Assembly (NCBI GenBank): GCA_947478175.1
Contig: CANJUQ010000019.1
Location: 1-34,379 of the forward strand
Length of the DNA stretch: 34,379 bases
DNA from: Thiotrichales bacterium
Lineage (GTDB): Bacteria > Pseudomonadota > Gammaproteobacteria > Francisellales > CACEW01
Reading direction: 5' to 3'
Shown piece by piece: positions 16,547-23,453 of this stretch. Positions within the stretch are counted from its first letter, which is position 1; every line of letters begins with the position of its first letter. Under the pieces are notes generated by a model. That model was not told where the DNA came from, searched no databases, and saw only the letters and a program-made list of their open reading frames with translations. The position numbers and the translations under genes are program-made.

Positions 16547-17122
16547 ATGAAAATTTTAAAAAATTTAAAAAAATTTAAAAAATTAAACTTTATTTCTGCT
16601 CTATGTCTCTCGACTTTTGTTGGGCTGTCTGGAATTAATACGGCTCATGCCAGTATTAAAACCGATCTTCAGCAAGAGGCTACTCGTTTAAGCACTTTTG
16701 CAGCCTCGAGTGATATTCAAAATGCAGTCAAAAAAGGCAATCAAGACTCCAATCAAAACTCTAATCAAAAAATCAATAAAGCTGATCTAACAGATCTAAC
16801 AAGCAATGATTTGTCTAAAAAACTTTCTGATAACCAACAAAGCAGTTCTATGAAAATAGTTGGCTCGATGGTGACAGATGCCAAGGGAAATAGTTTAGGC
16901 CAGACCGTTCCGGCTAAATCGATTAACTATCGATTTGCTGAGAATTTTATTAAAGCCCAGTCCAGTAATCCTAAAATTACCAGCCGAATTAAAACTTCTT
17001 TTAACCCAACGCCGGTCGCAAGAATCGTCGTGCCAGTCTTAGATTCAAGCCAATCCAATTCAATTATTGGGACCGTGACGGAATGGGTGGATACGGGGGA
17101 TCAAGATAAAAATAAAAAATAA
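16547..17122 (+). CDS. Small exported protein, possibly a single Cache/PDC-like domain
   Basis: Not assigned to a named family. The 191 residues include a Sec signal peptide (basic start MKILKNLKKFKKL, hydrophobic core, cleavage after THAHA-like AHA at 33-35). A Ser/Asn/Gln-rich linker follows at about 55-95. The C-terminal part has IVGSMVTDAKGNSLGQTVPA, then IVVPVLDSS...SIIGTVTEW, which resembles the strands of periplasmic Cache/PDC sensor domains ('TDANG ... VPV.D..G.VIG'). There is no transmembrane helix or signalling domain after it, so if it is a Cache domain it is free in the periplasm. AAGGGT lies about 10 nt before the ATG. A-rich sequence and a REP-like palindrome follow the stop. 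Confidence 0.6.
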   Translation: MKILKNLKKFKKLNFISALCLSTFVGLSGINTAHASIKTDLQQEATRLSTFAASSDIQNAVKKGNQDSNQNSNQKINKADLTDLTSNDLSKKLSDNQQSSSMKIVGSMVTDAKGNSLGQTVPAKSINYRFAENFIKAQSSNPKITSRIKTSFNPTPVARIVVPVLDSSQSNSIIGTVTEWVDTGDQDKNKK

Positions 17123-17143
17123 AAAATAAAAATTTAAATCGAT

Positions 17144-17177
17144 CTGTAGGGGCGCCCCGATGGTGCGCCCTCATACA
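17144..17177. repeat. REP-like palindrome, copy 1
   Basis: It opens TGTAGGGGCG and contains GGGCGC (17150-17155) facing GCGCCC (17165-17170) across a 9-nt loop; GGGGCGCCCC at 17149-17158 is itself palindromic. The minus strand of the element at 19416-19445 begins with the same TGTAGGGGCG and has a CGCCCT right arm, so the two are copies of one dispersed repeat type. The hairpin may also act as a 3' end for the exported-protein gene. Confidence 0.6.
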
Positions 17178-17280
17178 CCCTTTTAAAAAACAGAGAAAAA
17201 ATAAAATGAATGAACAGAATACTTGTACTTTTCCAAAGCAAAGATATGATATCAAAACAATATCTTTTTTAAGACATTTC

Positions 17281-17529
17281 ATGATGGGAACTATTCATAT
17301 CAATCAATGGGGAAGCGCTCTGGGACTTCGGTTGCCAAAAGCCATTTGCCAGCAACTGAACATTCAGAAAGATACTTTGCTCTCGATTCGAGAAGAAAAT
17401 AATCGAATTATCTTAGAACCCATCCCTTCAGGTAAAACGCTTCAATCCATGCTAGATCGCATTACCCCTGAAAATATTCACGGTGAGATTTCAACTGGAG
17501 GGTCGGCTCTAGGAAACGAATCATGGTAA
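17281..17529 (+). CDS. mazE: Antitoxin MazE
   Basis: Type II antitoxin with an AbrB/SpoVT swapped-hairpin DNA-binding N-terminus: IHINQWGSALGLRLPKAICQ, then LNIQKDTLLSIREENNRIILEPI. The C-terminal TLQSMLDRITPENIHGEI resembles the E. coli MazE tail that wraps MazF. The protein has about 82 residues from the ATG at 17281 (the ATG at 17284 is nearly equivalent), the usual MazE length; a longer frame from 17206 adds a non-homologous leader and was rejected. Its last codons overlap mazF by 7 bp. MazE neutralises MazF and, with it, would repress this operon. Confidence 0.9.
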   Translation: MMGTIHINQWGSALGLRLPKAICQQLNIQKDTLLSIREENNRIILEPIPSGKTLQSMLDRITPENIHGEISTGGSALGNESW

Positions 17530-17876
17530 AAAAAATTTATATTCCCGATTTCGCTGATTTCATTTGGCTTGATTTTGACCCACAAGCTGGCAAAGAACAG
17601 GCCAAAAGACGTCCTGCGTTGGTACTAACCCCCAAGGATTACAATCAAAAAACAGGTTTGTTGATTGCCTGCCCTGTCACCAGCCAAATCAAAAATTTTC
17701 CTTTTGAAGTTGCTATAACCCACAAAGAAATAAAAGGTGCTGTGCTTTCAGATCATGTTAAATCTTTAGATTGGCGCATTCGAAAAGCAGAATTTATTGC
17801 CAAATCCTCTCCAGAAATTCTCCAAGAAGTTCAAGAAAATATTGGGCTTCTCTTAAAAATTCTCTCTAACGCTTAA
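17523..17876 (+). CDS. mazF: mRNA interferase toxin MazF
   Basis: Sequence-specific, ribosome-independent endoribonuclease toxin that cleaves mRNA. The 117 residues closely follow E. coli MazF: YIPDFADFIWLDFDPQAGKE, the RRPALVLTPKDYN loop (R29/R30), PVTSQIKNFPFEV with Thr53 at the usual catalytic position, and DHVKSLDWR. All key residues seem intact, so it is probably active and held by MazE. The ATG overlaps the end of mazE (ATGGTAA), giving translational coupling. The stop lies only 2 bp from the convergent rnc end. In E. coli mazEF follows relA; here relA is about 7 kb away on the other strand. Confidence 0.93.
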   Translation: MVKKIYIPDFADFIWLDFDPQAGKEQAKRRPALVLTPKDYNQKTGLLIACPVTSQIKNFPFEVAITHKEIKGAVLSDHVKSLDWRIRKAEFIAKSSPEILQEVQENIGLLLKILSNA

Positions 17877-17878
17877 CT

Positions 17879-18553
17879 TCACGCACCCAGTTCTTTCAAC
17901 ATCGTTGATGCACCTGACTGCTCAGCACTCTTGCGAGTCGATCCCATTCCTAGCACTTCTAGGTTTCTTGATTCCACACGACATTTGACCGTAAACACTT
18001 GTTCATGCTCACGACCACTGATATTCATGATTTCATAAACAGGCAGTGGCTCGCCAAGCTTTTGCAAATATTCTTGCAGCCGGCTTTTAGCATCTTGGGG
18101 CGAGACTGTTTTAGTACTCAAATCATCAAACCGGCCTTCATATAAACTGGCAATGACCGCAATGACCGCTCTTAAATCGGCATCTAAAAAAATAGCGCCC
18201 AACACAGCCTCGAAGACATTTTCTAAAATAGACTCTCGCTGACGTCCACCTGTTTTTAATTCGCCAACACCTAGCTTTAAAAATTCACCCAGAGATAACT
18301 CTTCAGCAATGACACACAAGGTCTGGCCTTTGACTAGAAAAGCCTTCATCTTGGTCAATTCACCTTCGGTACATTCGGGAAATCTTGTATATAAAATTTC
18401 AGCCATGGATAGCCCTAAAACTGAATCCCCTAAAAATTCTAATCGTTCATTATGGGGCGACTCATAAGATCGATGCGTAAACGCGAGTTCTAGTAAATTT
18501 GGATTTTTAAAAATATAACCCAAGCGAGAATACAAACGAGTCCAATCTGTCAT
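17879..18553 (-). CDS. rnc: Ribonuclease III
   Basis: Double-strand-specific endoribonuclease that processes rRNA precursors and mRNA. The 224 residues carry the signature HNERLEFLGDSVL (Glu39, Asp43) and the second acidic site ESILENVFEAVLGA (Glu115; Asn112 sits where E. coli has Asp114, a substitution common in other bacterial homologues). The C-terminal dsRNA-binding domain spans about 153-222 (DAKSRLQEYLQKLGEPLPVY ... GSTRKSAEQSGASTMLKEL). It starts 1 nt after the lepB stop, the standard lepB-rnc arrangement. era, which usually follows, is absent; mazEF abuts it on the other strand. Confidence 0.96.
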   Translation of the reverse strand: MTDWTRLYSRLGYIFKNPNLLELAFTHRSYESPHNERLEFLGDSVLGLSMAEILYTRFPECTEGELTKMKAFLVKGQTLCVIAEELSLGEFLKLGVGELKTGGRQRESILENVFEAVLGAIFLDADLRAVIAVIASLYEGRFDDLSTKTVSPQDAKSRLQEYLQKLGEPLPVYEIMNISGREHEQVFTVKCRVESRNLEVLGMGSTRKSAEQSGASTMLKELGA

Positions 18554-18554
18554 T

Positions 18555-19394
18555 TTAATTTAACCAATGCCCAATTCTATCCCAGCGCACTCCATGATCG
18601 CCCAAGCTAAAGACAACCATCTCTGGTTTTCCAACCAGATATTTTTGATCGACTAAACCCCAATATCTGGAATCTTCACTGAAATCACGATTGTCCCCCA
18701 TCACGAAATATTCTCCCTTGGGAACAATCAGATTTTTAAAATCATGGGCAGGTAACCAAGGGGCATTCATTAGGGTATGCGTCTTGCCATTAATTATTTC
18801 TTGATATTCTTGAACGGCCTGATTTTCTGGCCCCCCTTCGACAATCCTATTTCCTAAAAATTTCGTCGGAACAGGGACACCATTCACGGTCAGCATTTTA
18901 TTAACATAAGAAACATGATCTCCAGGGACACCAATCACCCGTTTAATTAAATCTACTTGAGTATCCACGGGGTAATTAAAAATAATCACATCGCCTCTTT
19001 GAGGCTGACCCACTTTCAATAATTCCGTATTCCAAACAGGAATATGAATCCCATAGGCAAATTTATTAACATATAAATAATCACCGATTAGATAATCCGG
19101 CAGCATCGATCCTGACGGGATTTGAAAAAATTCCCCCAAAAAAGACCTTAAAATCAAAACCAATAAAAAAACGGGGAATAAATTACGGCAATAGTCTGTG
19201 ACAATCGGCCCTTTTAGTTTTTCCTGGCGTTCTTTTTTAGGTAACTGGTCTAGATCTTTAATTTCTGCGCGAACTAATAATTCTCGCGATTTTTTAAAAA
19301 AAACCTGGTCCATTAACATCACTAATCCTGACGATACCGTGAGGACTAATAAAATTAATGGAAAATATTCTCCAACGACGCCCATAAAATTCAT
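18555..19394 (-). CDS. lepB: Signal peptidase I
   Basis: Inner-membrane serine protease that removes Sec and Tat signal peptides. The 279 residues have two N-terminal transmembrane segments (about 8-28 and 72-88), the second followed by the catalytic loop QIPSGSMLPDYLIGDYLYVN with nucleophile Ser96. The general base Lys151 lies in DLIKRVIGVPGDH. The box GDNRDFSEDSRYWGLV is also intact. An in-frame extension to 19448 would read through a REP-like palindrome, so the ATG at 19394 with GGGAG 5 nt upstream is chosen. It sits between lepA and rnc. The repeats in the 168-bp gap after lepA may affect read-through. Confidence 0.95.
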   Translation of the reverse strand: MNFMGVVGEYFPLILLVLTVSSGLVMLMDQVFFKKSRELLVRAEIKDLDQLPKKERQEKLKGPIVTDYCRNLFPVFLLVLILRSFLGEFFQIPSGSMLPDYLIGDYLYVNKFAYGIHIPVWNTELLKVGQPQRGDVIIFNYPVDTQVDLIKRVIGVPGDHVSYVNKMLTVNGVPVPTKFLGNRIVEGGPENQAVQEYQEIINGKTHTLMNAPWLPAHDFKNLIVPKGEYFVMGDNRDFSEDSRYWGLVDQKYLVGKPEMVVFSLGDHGVRWDRIGHWLN

Positions 19395-19399
19395 GCTGT

Positions 19400-19404
19400 C
19401 TCCC
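19400..19404 (-). promoter_or_regulatory. Ribosome binding site deciding the lepB start
   Basis: GGGAG on the minus strand, 5 nt before the ATG at 19394. It supports this start over codons further upstream that lie inside a repeat. Confidence 0.65.
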
Positions 19405-19415
19405 AAACTTAACAA

Positions 19416-19445
19416 CCTAGGGCGAATACAAGATTCGCCCCTACA
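19416..19445. repeat. REP-like palindrome, copy 2
   Basis: A perfect 8-bp stem, GGGCGAAT (19420-19427) against ATTCGCCC (19433-19440), with a 5-nt loop, flanked by CCTA and CTACA. Read on the minus strand it begins TGTAGGGGCG, like the copy at 17144-17177. It lies in the lepA-lepB gap. Confidence 0.7.
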
Positions 19446-19483
19446 CAATCACACAAATAAAGACGCCCCCTCCTGCTTGAATC

Positions 19484-19555
19484 GTCTCTCCCCCTGCGGG
19501 AGAGACAGGCCCGAAACGCATTAGCGTTGAGGGACAGAGAGAGGGGGGTCTCCAA
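19484..19555. repeat. Compound hairpin repeat between lepA and lepB
   Basis: It holds a perfect 9-bp stem GTCTCTCCC (19484-19492) / GGGAGAGAC (19498-19506) with a 5-nt loop. Next come an ACGC-ATTA-GCGT palindrome and a GAGAGAGGGGGG tract. The composition is unlike its surroundings and resembles dispersed palindromic elements of other proteobacteria. It lies within a transcript that would join lepA to lepB, and may be an mRNA-processing or partial termination site (inference). Confidence 0.6.
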
Positions 19556-19562
19556 AAAACCT

Positions 19563-21422
19563 TTATTTATCGACTTTCAAAATCGCCAAAAATGCCTCTT
19601 GCGGCAATTCAACGCTTCCGATTTGCTTCATCCGTTTCTTACCGGCTTTTTGCTTTTCTAATAATTTTCTTTTACGTGAAATATCTCCACCATAACACTT
19701 GGCCAAGACATCTTTACGCATGGCTTTTACGGTCGTCCGAGCAATCACCTGCCCACCAATCGCCGCCTGAATAGCGACATCGAACATTTGCCTAGGAATG
19801 AGTTCTTTTAATTTATCCGCCAACTCACGACCCCGTCGATCCGCTAACTCTCGATGAACAATAACAGCCAAAGCATCCACAGATTCCGTGTTAATCAAAA
19901 TATCCAATCTAACCATTTTGGCCGGAGAGTAATGCGAAAAACCATAATCTAACGACGCATAGCCTCTTGAAGTCGATTTCAAGCGATCAAAAAAATCTAA
20001 AACGACTTCGTTCATGGGGAGTTCATATTTGAGCGATACCTGACGCCCGACATACACCATATTTTTTTGAATACCGCGCTTTTCATTGCACAAAATAATC
20101 ACATTCCCTAAATGCTCTTGAGGAACCAAAATATTGGCTTCGACAATGGGCTCTCTGATTTCTTCAATCACCGCAGGATCTGGTAGTTTCGCTGGATTAT
20201 CGACATAAATAATTTCCCCGCCTTTTTTAACTATTTCATAGACCACTGTCGGCGAAGAAGTAATCAAATCCAGGTCATATTCACGCTCTAAACGCTCTTG
20301 AATAATTTCCATATGGAGCATGCCCAAGAAACCACATCTAAAGCCAAAACCTAAAGCCTGCGAAGTTTCGGGTTCAAAAAATAACGACGCGTCATTCAAA
20401 GACAATTTTTCTAACGCAACTCTAAACGCTTCAAAATCATCTGAGCTAATGGGAAATAATCCGGCATAGACTTGCGGTTTGATTTTTTTAAATCCTGGTA
20501 AAGCCTTCTCAGCCGGGTTTTTAACCCCGGTCAAAGTATCGCCCACCGGCGCTCCATGAATGTCTTTAATATTGGCGCAGATAAAACCCACTTCACCGCA
20601 ATGCAATTCTTCACGATCTAATCGTTTGGGCGTAAACACGCCTAGCCTATCCACTAAATATTCTTGTTTCGTCGACATGACCTGGATTTTTTCGCCTTTT
20701 CTCAGCCGACCATTTTTGATTCGAACTAAAGACACCACGCCTAAATAACTATCAAACCAAGAGTCAATAATTAAAGCCTGTAAAGATCCTTCAATACTCC
20801 CACTAGGCGCAGGAACTCTTTTAATAATTTCTTCTAAGACCTCTCGAATCCCAAGCCCCGTCTTAGCACTGGCTCGGACGGCTCCTGCGGCTTCAATACC
20901 AATAATATCTTCGATTTCCTCACAGACTCTTTCAGGCTCGGCTTGGGGCAAATCAATTTTATTTAAAACAGCAATGACTTCTAAGCCTTGCTCGATCGCC
21001 GTATAGCAATTAGCTACAGTCTGAGCTTCAACCCCTTGCGCGGCATCAACGACCAATAAAGCACCCTCGCAAGCCGCCAAAGATCTGGAAACTTCATAGG
21101 TAAAATCCACATGACCGGGCGTATCAATAAAATTCAGCTGGTAAGCCAAACCATCATTCGCCACATAGTCCAAAGCCACGGATTGGGCTTTGATAGTAAT
21201 GCCTCGCTCCCGTTCGATATCCATAGAATCCAAGACTTGTGCTTCCATCTCACGGTCAGACAGACCGCCGCACATCTGGATAAATCGATCAGACATCGTC
21301 GATTTTCCATGGTCAATATGAGCGATCACAGAGAAATTTCGGATACGAGAAATAGGGACACTCGCATGGGTTTTTTCAGAATTTTTTTCTATATTTTTTT
21401 CAGGGGTAATTTCAGAAGTCAT
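19563..21422 (-). CDS. lepA: Elongation factor 4 (LepA)
   Basis: Translational GTPase that acts on ribosomes, with back-translocation or initiation roles proposed. About 619 residues from the ATG at 21422; a TTG at 21431 would add three. G motifs are intact: AHIDHGKST at about 34-42, DTPGH near 100, NKID near 154, and SAKTG. The EF4-specific C-terminal domain ([20 protein letters not shown] ... [18 protein letters not shown]) is complete. The N-terminus is about 20 residues longer than usual, with a Glu/Lys-rich stretch ([15 protein letters not shown]) before the G domain. First gene of lepA-lepB-rnc, with a putative promoter 35-48 bp upstream. Confidence 0.96.
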   Translation of the reverse strand: MTSEITPEKNIEKNSEKTHASVPISRIRNFSVIAHIDHGKSTMSDRFIQMCGGLSDREMEAQVLDSMDIERERGITIKAQSVALDYVANDGLAYQLNFIDTPGHVDFTYEVSRSLAACEGALLVVDAAQGVEAQTVANCYTAIEQGLEVIAVLNKIDLPQAEPERVCEEIEDIIGIEAAGAVRASAKTGLGIREVLEEIIKRVPAPSGSIEGSLQALIIDSWFDSYLGVVSLVRIKNGRLRKGEKIQVMSTKQEYLVDRLGVFTPKRLDREELHCGEVGFICANIKDIHGAPVGDTLTGVKNPAEKALPGFKKIKPQVYAGLFPISSDDFEAFRVALEKLSLNDASLFFEPETSQALGFGFRCGFLGMLHMEIIQERLEREYDLDLITSSPTVVYEIVKKGGEIIYVDNPAKLPDPAVIEEIREPIVEANILVPQEHLGNVIILCNEKRGIQKNMVYVGRQVSLKYELPMNEVVLDFFDRLKSTSRGYASLDYGFSHYSPAKMVRLDILINTESVDALAVIVHRELADRRGRELADKLKELIPRQMFDVAIQAAIGGQVIARTTVKAMRKDVLAKCYGGDISRKRKLLEKQKAGKKRMKQIGSVELPQEAFLAILKVDK

Positions 21423-21456
21423 TGGGTGCAAATTCTAGATTTAACGGCATTTTGAA

Positions 21457-21470
21457 GGGGCGCGAGTATA
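21457..21470 (-). promoter_or_regulatory. Putative -10 and discriminator of lepA-lepB-rnc
   Basis: On the minus strand TATACT (21470-21465) is followed by CGCGCCCC. No convincing -35. The predicted leader is about 35 nt. Confidence 0.45.
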
Positions 21471-21535
21471 CCTAAAGATACGCCGAAAAAAACCAGAGAA
21501 ATTAGAGAAAACTAGAGAATCAAATCAGACAGGCC

Positions 21536-21724
21536 TCATGGCCATAGGTCCTTATCAATTTTCTCAAAATCTGCCGTGTTTTTTTGAAATTTCGCCGCTT
21601 CTTTTTGGGACCACGTACCTGCTAATTCGTCTAATTCATGGTGTAACCCAAATAAATCTAAAAATTTACAAACTAAAAAGAACACCCTCTTTTGGAGAAA
21701 TTGTCGAAGATTATTTAATAACAT
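21536..21724 (-). CDS. Small ORF coupled to hipA with an antitoxin-like C-terminus
   Basis: A 62-codon frame starting 1 nt after the hipA stop (TGA-T-ATG), so translation could be coupled. The last 34 residues, ELDELAGTWSQKEAAKFQKN then TADFEKIDKDLWP, match the recurring C-terminal pattern of small antitoxins paired with PIN (VapC) toxins (L-D-E-L-A-G-T-W-S...IDxxLW). The first 28 residues (LQKRVFFLVCKFLDLFGLHH) do not look like a DNA-binding domain. Its TGA is part of CCATGA, the overlap that would normally start the toxin gene, but the ATG frame there stops after four codons. It could be a remnant of a vapBC pair or a third, unrecognised hip component. A plus-strand ORF over the same bases was judged a shadow. 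Confidence 0.45.
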   Translation of the reverse strand: MLLNNLRQFLQKRVFFLVCKFLDLFGLHHELDELAGTWSQKEAAKFQKNTADFEKIDKDLWP

Positions 21725-21725
21725 A

Positions 21726-22967
21726 TCAAAAAGATTCCATGTAATTAGAAAGTCGGGTAATCAAAGATTTCTCCATCGAGGAATTTTTCTTCAAGACATC
21801 CCATGAAGCTAAAATCTGCTGCCGAGTCTCCTGGACTAAATTTAAAACATATTGTTTAGATAAATTTGCTCTCTCAGCGAGCCGTTCCCAGTGTCTCAAA
21901 CTAATTTCACGACTATTTTTTTCTCTAGACAAACTTAGCCCCAACGTACTGTCATTCATAAATAAAACCGTCGAGACATAGTCATAAGCTGGCGCTAAAC
22001 GGGGTGTTTTTCCATCCGGATAAATAAAAGACCAATTTTTAAGATGCATATCGCCATTACCAATCATCCAATTAAAAACAAGTCTTTTTATAAATTCATA
22101 CGCTTCGACTTCGCCTGCTGTCACAGCAATCATTTCAACCAAATTGTTATAACTCACACCCTGATATTTTTTCTCAGGATACACGCCATACACTTGAGCA
22201 AAATCTTCAATATGAACACGTTCTTGTATCCCTTGAGAATTAGTCTCTCTATCAAAACGCTTAACCGCCAATGCTTTTTTCTCGCCCCAATTTGAATACC
22301 CCAAAGCAGAGGGCATACCGACTATCTCAGACACTTGAATTAATTTAATTTCAGGGACTTGAATTCCAATGGCCCTAGCTAATTCCAACATCGAAAATTC
22401 ATTTTCAGGAACGCCAGGAAATTTTTCTGATGGAAGCTTCACAATCCACTCTCCGCCCATTCCTTGAGTTGGAATTGTCAGCCCACCCGTAGGTTCTAAA
22501 AGAGCTGAAAACTTTAATTGAACCCCCGCCAAGGAAAACTTCAAAACAGCTTGATCACTCCAAGCTTTTTCTTGCTCAAGCCATTCTGGATTTTCTTCTA
22601 AATAACTTAAAGCCGTTTGAGATAATTCTAATTTCACAGCCCCTGGTAAATCCTGCCCAAGTAATTTCAGCAGACCAAAATCTCGAACAGAGTTAACCCC
22701 TGCTTTCTTCGCTAGGTATTCTCTCAAATGCCCCTCGGGAAGCAGGTTAGAAAAATAAGCCGGCGCTTTCGTTTGCGTAGGTCCCACCATAGGCACCAGC
22801 GATGCATCTTTTTGAAAGAAAGACTGGCTTAACACAAACCGCTCAGAAACGGGCCGAGCCAAATACTCTTCTGAAAAAGCAAACAGGCTTCTATCCCCAG
22901 GCAACAGGGTCAAAATTCCCACAGTTTGATCTTTCAATGAAACGACTAGTTCTTTTAATTCACTCAT
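21726..22967 (-). CDS. hipA: HipA-family serine/threonine kinase toxin
   Basis: Toxin kinase; E. coli HipA phosphorylates GltX, which starves charging of tRNA-Glu and raises ppGpp through RelA. The 413 residues comprise an N-terminal HipA domain and a kinase core with the FSLAGVQLKFS loop at 144-154 (site of regulatory Ser autophosphorylation in relatives). GEWIVKLPS holds the ATP-binding Lys. The catalytic loop is IGNGDMHLKNWSF (Asp306, Asn311) and the metal-binding Asp329 lies in LAPAYDY. All are intact, so it is probably an active kinase. The start overlaps the hipB stop by 4 bp (ATGA). A 62-codon ORF follows after 1 nt. Confidence 0.93.
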   Translation of the reverse strand: MSELKELVVSLKDQTVGILTLLPGDRSLFAFSEEYLARPVSERFVLSQSFFQKDASLVPMVGPTQTKAPAYFSNLLPEGHLREYLAKKAGVNSVRDFGLLKLLGQDLPGAVKLELSQTALSYLEENPEWLEQEKAWSDQAVLKFSLAGVQLKFSALLEPTGGLTIPTQGMGGEWIVKLPSEKFPGVPENEFSMLELARAIGIQVPEIKLIQVSEIVGMPSALGYSNWGEKKALAVKRFDRETNSQGIQERVHIEDFAQVYGVYPEKKYQGVSYNNLVEMIAVTAGEVEAYEFIKRLVFNWMIGNGDMHLKNWSFIYPDGKTPRLAPAYDYVSTVLFMNDSTLGLSLSREKNSREISLRHWERLAERANLSKQYVLNLVQETRQQILASWDVLKKNSSMEKSLITRLSNYMESF

Positions 22968-23278
22968 GACAATTCATCCCGCCCTGAAATTCCCCCTAGA
23001 TCTTCTGGGTCATTATCAGGCTGCCAACGCAGTTGACTTGATTCCCCCGCCAATAAAGCCTTGACTAAATAAGCCTGTTGCTTAGTCATCAATAGCAAAT
23101 CAAGCCCCAAGGCATGGGCAATCTCCTGAAAATTAGAAAGGCCTAAATTAATTTTTCCAGCTTCTACCTGAGATAAATAACTTTGTGCCAGGCCTAGTTT
23201 TTCGCTCAAAGACTGCTGAGAAAGCCCCTGAGAAATTCTGGCTTGCTGCAATTGTTTAAATAAGGCGTGGTCAGTCAT
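22964..23278 (-). CDS. hipB: HipB-family antitoxin (XRE helix-turn-helix)
   Basis: DNA-binding antitoxin that represses hipBA and restrains HipA. The 104 residues start at the ATG at 23278; a longer frame to 23329 begins with an unrelated hydrophobic leader and was rejected. The helix-turn-helix spans about 8-62: LFKQLQQARISQGLSQQSLS, EKLGLAQSYLSQVEAGK, NLGLSNFQEIAHALGLDLLL. The C-terminal region is acidic and probably disordered (DNDPEDLGGISGRDELS). The ribosome binding site is poor. Two large palindromes 110-170 bp upstream are candidate operators. Confidence 0.9.
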   Translation of the reverse strand: MTDHALFKQLQQARISQGLSQQSLSEKLGLAQSYLSQVEAGKINLGLSNFQEIAHALGLDLLLMTKQQAYLVKALLAGESSQLRWQPDNDPEDLGGISGRDELS

Positions 23279-23381
23279 AGTTAAATTGGCCCGTGTTTTT
23301 ATTAATATACAAAATAATATATAAAACAAATCATAATATCTATTATTTGATATAAATAAATTAAATATTTAATAAATATTT

Positions 23382-23447
23382 GAAAAATTAAGTCTCATGA
23401 CTTAAAAAAACATGGAAAAATTAAGTCTCGAGACTTAAAAATGCATG
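23382..23447. promoter_or_regulatory. 33-bp tandem duplication of palindromes upstream of hipB
   Basis: Two adjacent 33-bp units (23382-23414 and 23415-23447) match at 29 of 33 positions. Each carries an AAGTC-N4-GACTT palindrome: TTAAGTCTCATGACTTAA at 23388-23405 and the perfect TTAAGTCTCGAGACTTAA at 23421-23438. Centres are 33 bp apart, about three helical turns, so two dimers would bind the same face. They lie between the end of the permease gene and hipB and are likely operators for HipB (inference). A second, AT-only palindrome (AAATATTTAATAAATATTT) sits at 23363-23381. Confidence 0.6.
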
Positions 23448-23453
23448 AAATTT

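Noticed and set aside
17206..17280. N-terminal extension of MazE
   Set aside because: 25 extra residues without counterpart in MazE; the family starts at MGTIHINQWG.
19395..19448. N-terminal extension of LepB
   Set aside because: The extension reads through the REP-like palindrome and lacks homology; the GGGAG site supports the ATG at 19394.
21538..21744. Plus-strand ORF of 68 codons over the end of hipA
   Set aside because: It overlaps the minus-strand frame whose product has a recognisable antitoxin-like tail; the plus-strand product resembles nothing and has no ribosome binding site.
23382..23447. Possible CRISPR array
   Set aside because: Only two adjacent units with no spacers between them and no cas genes; better read as duplicated operators.
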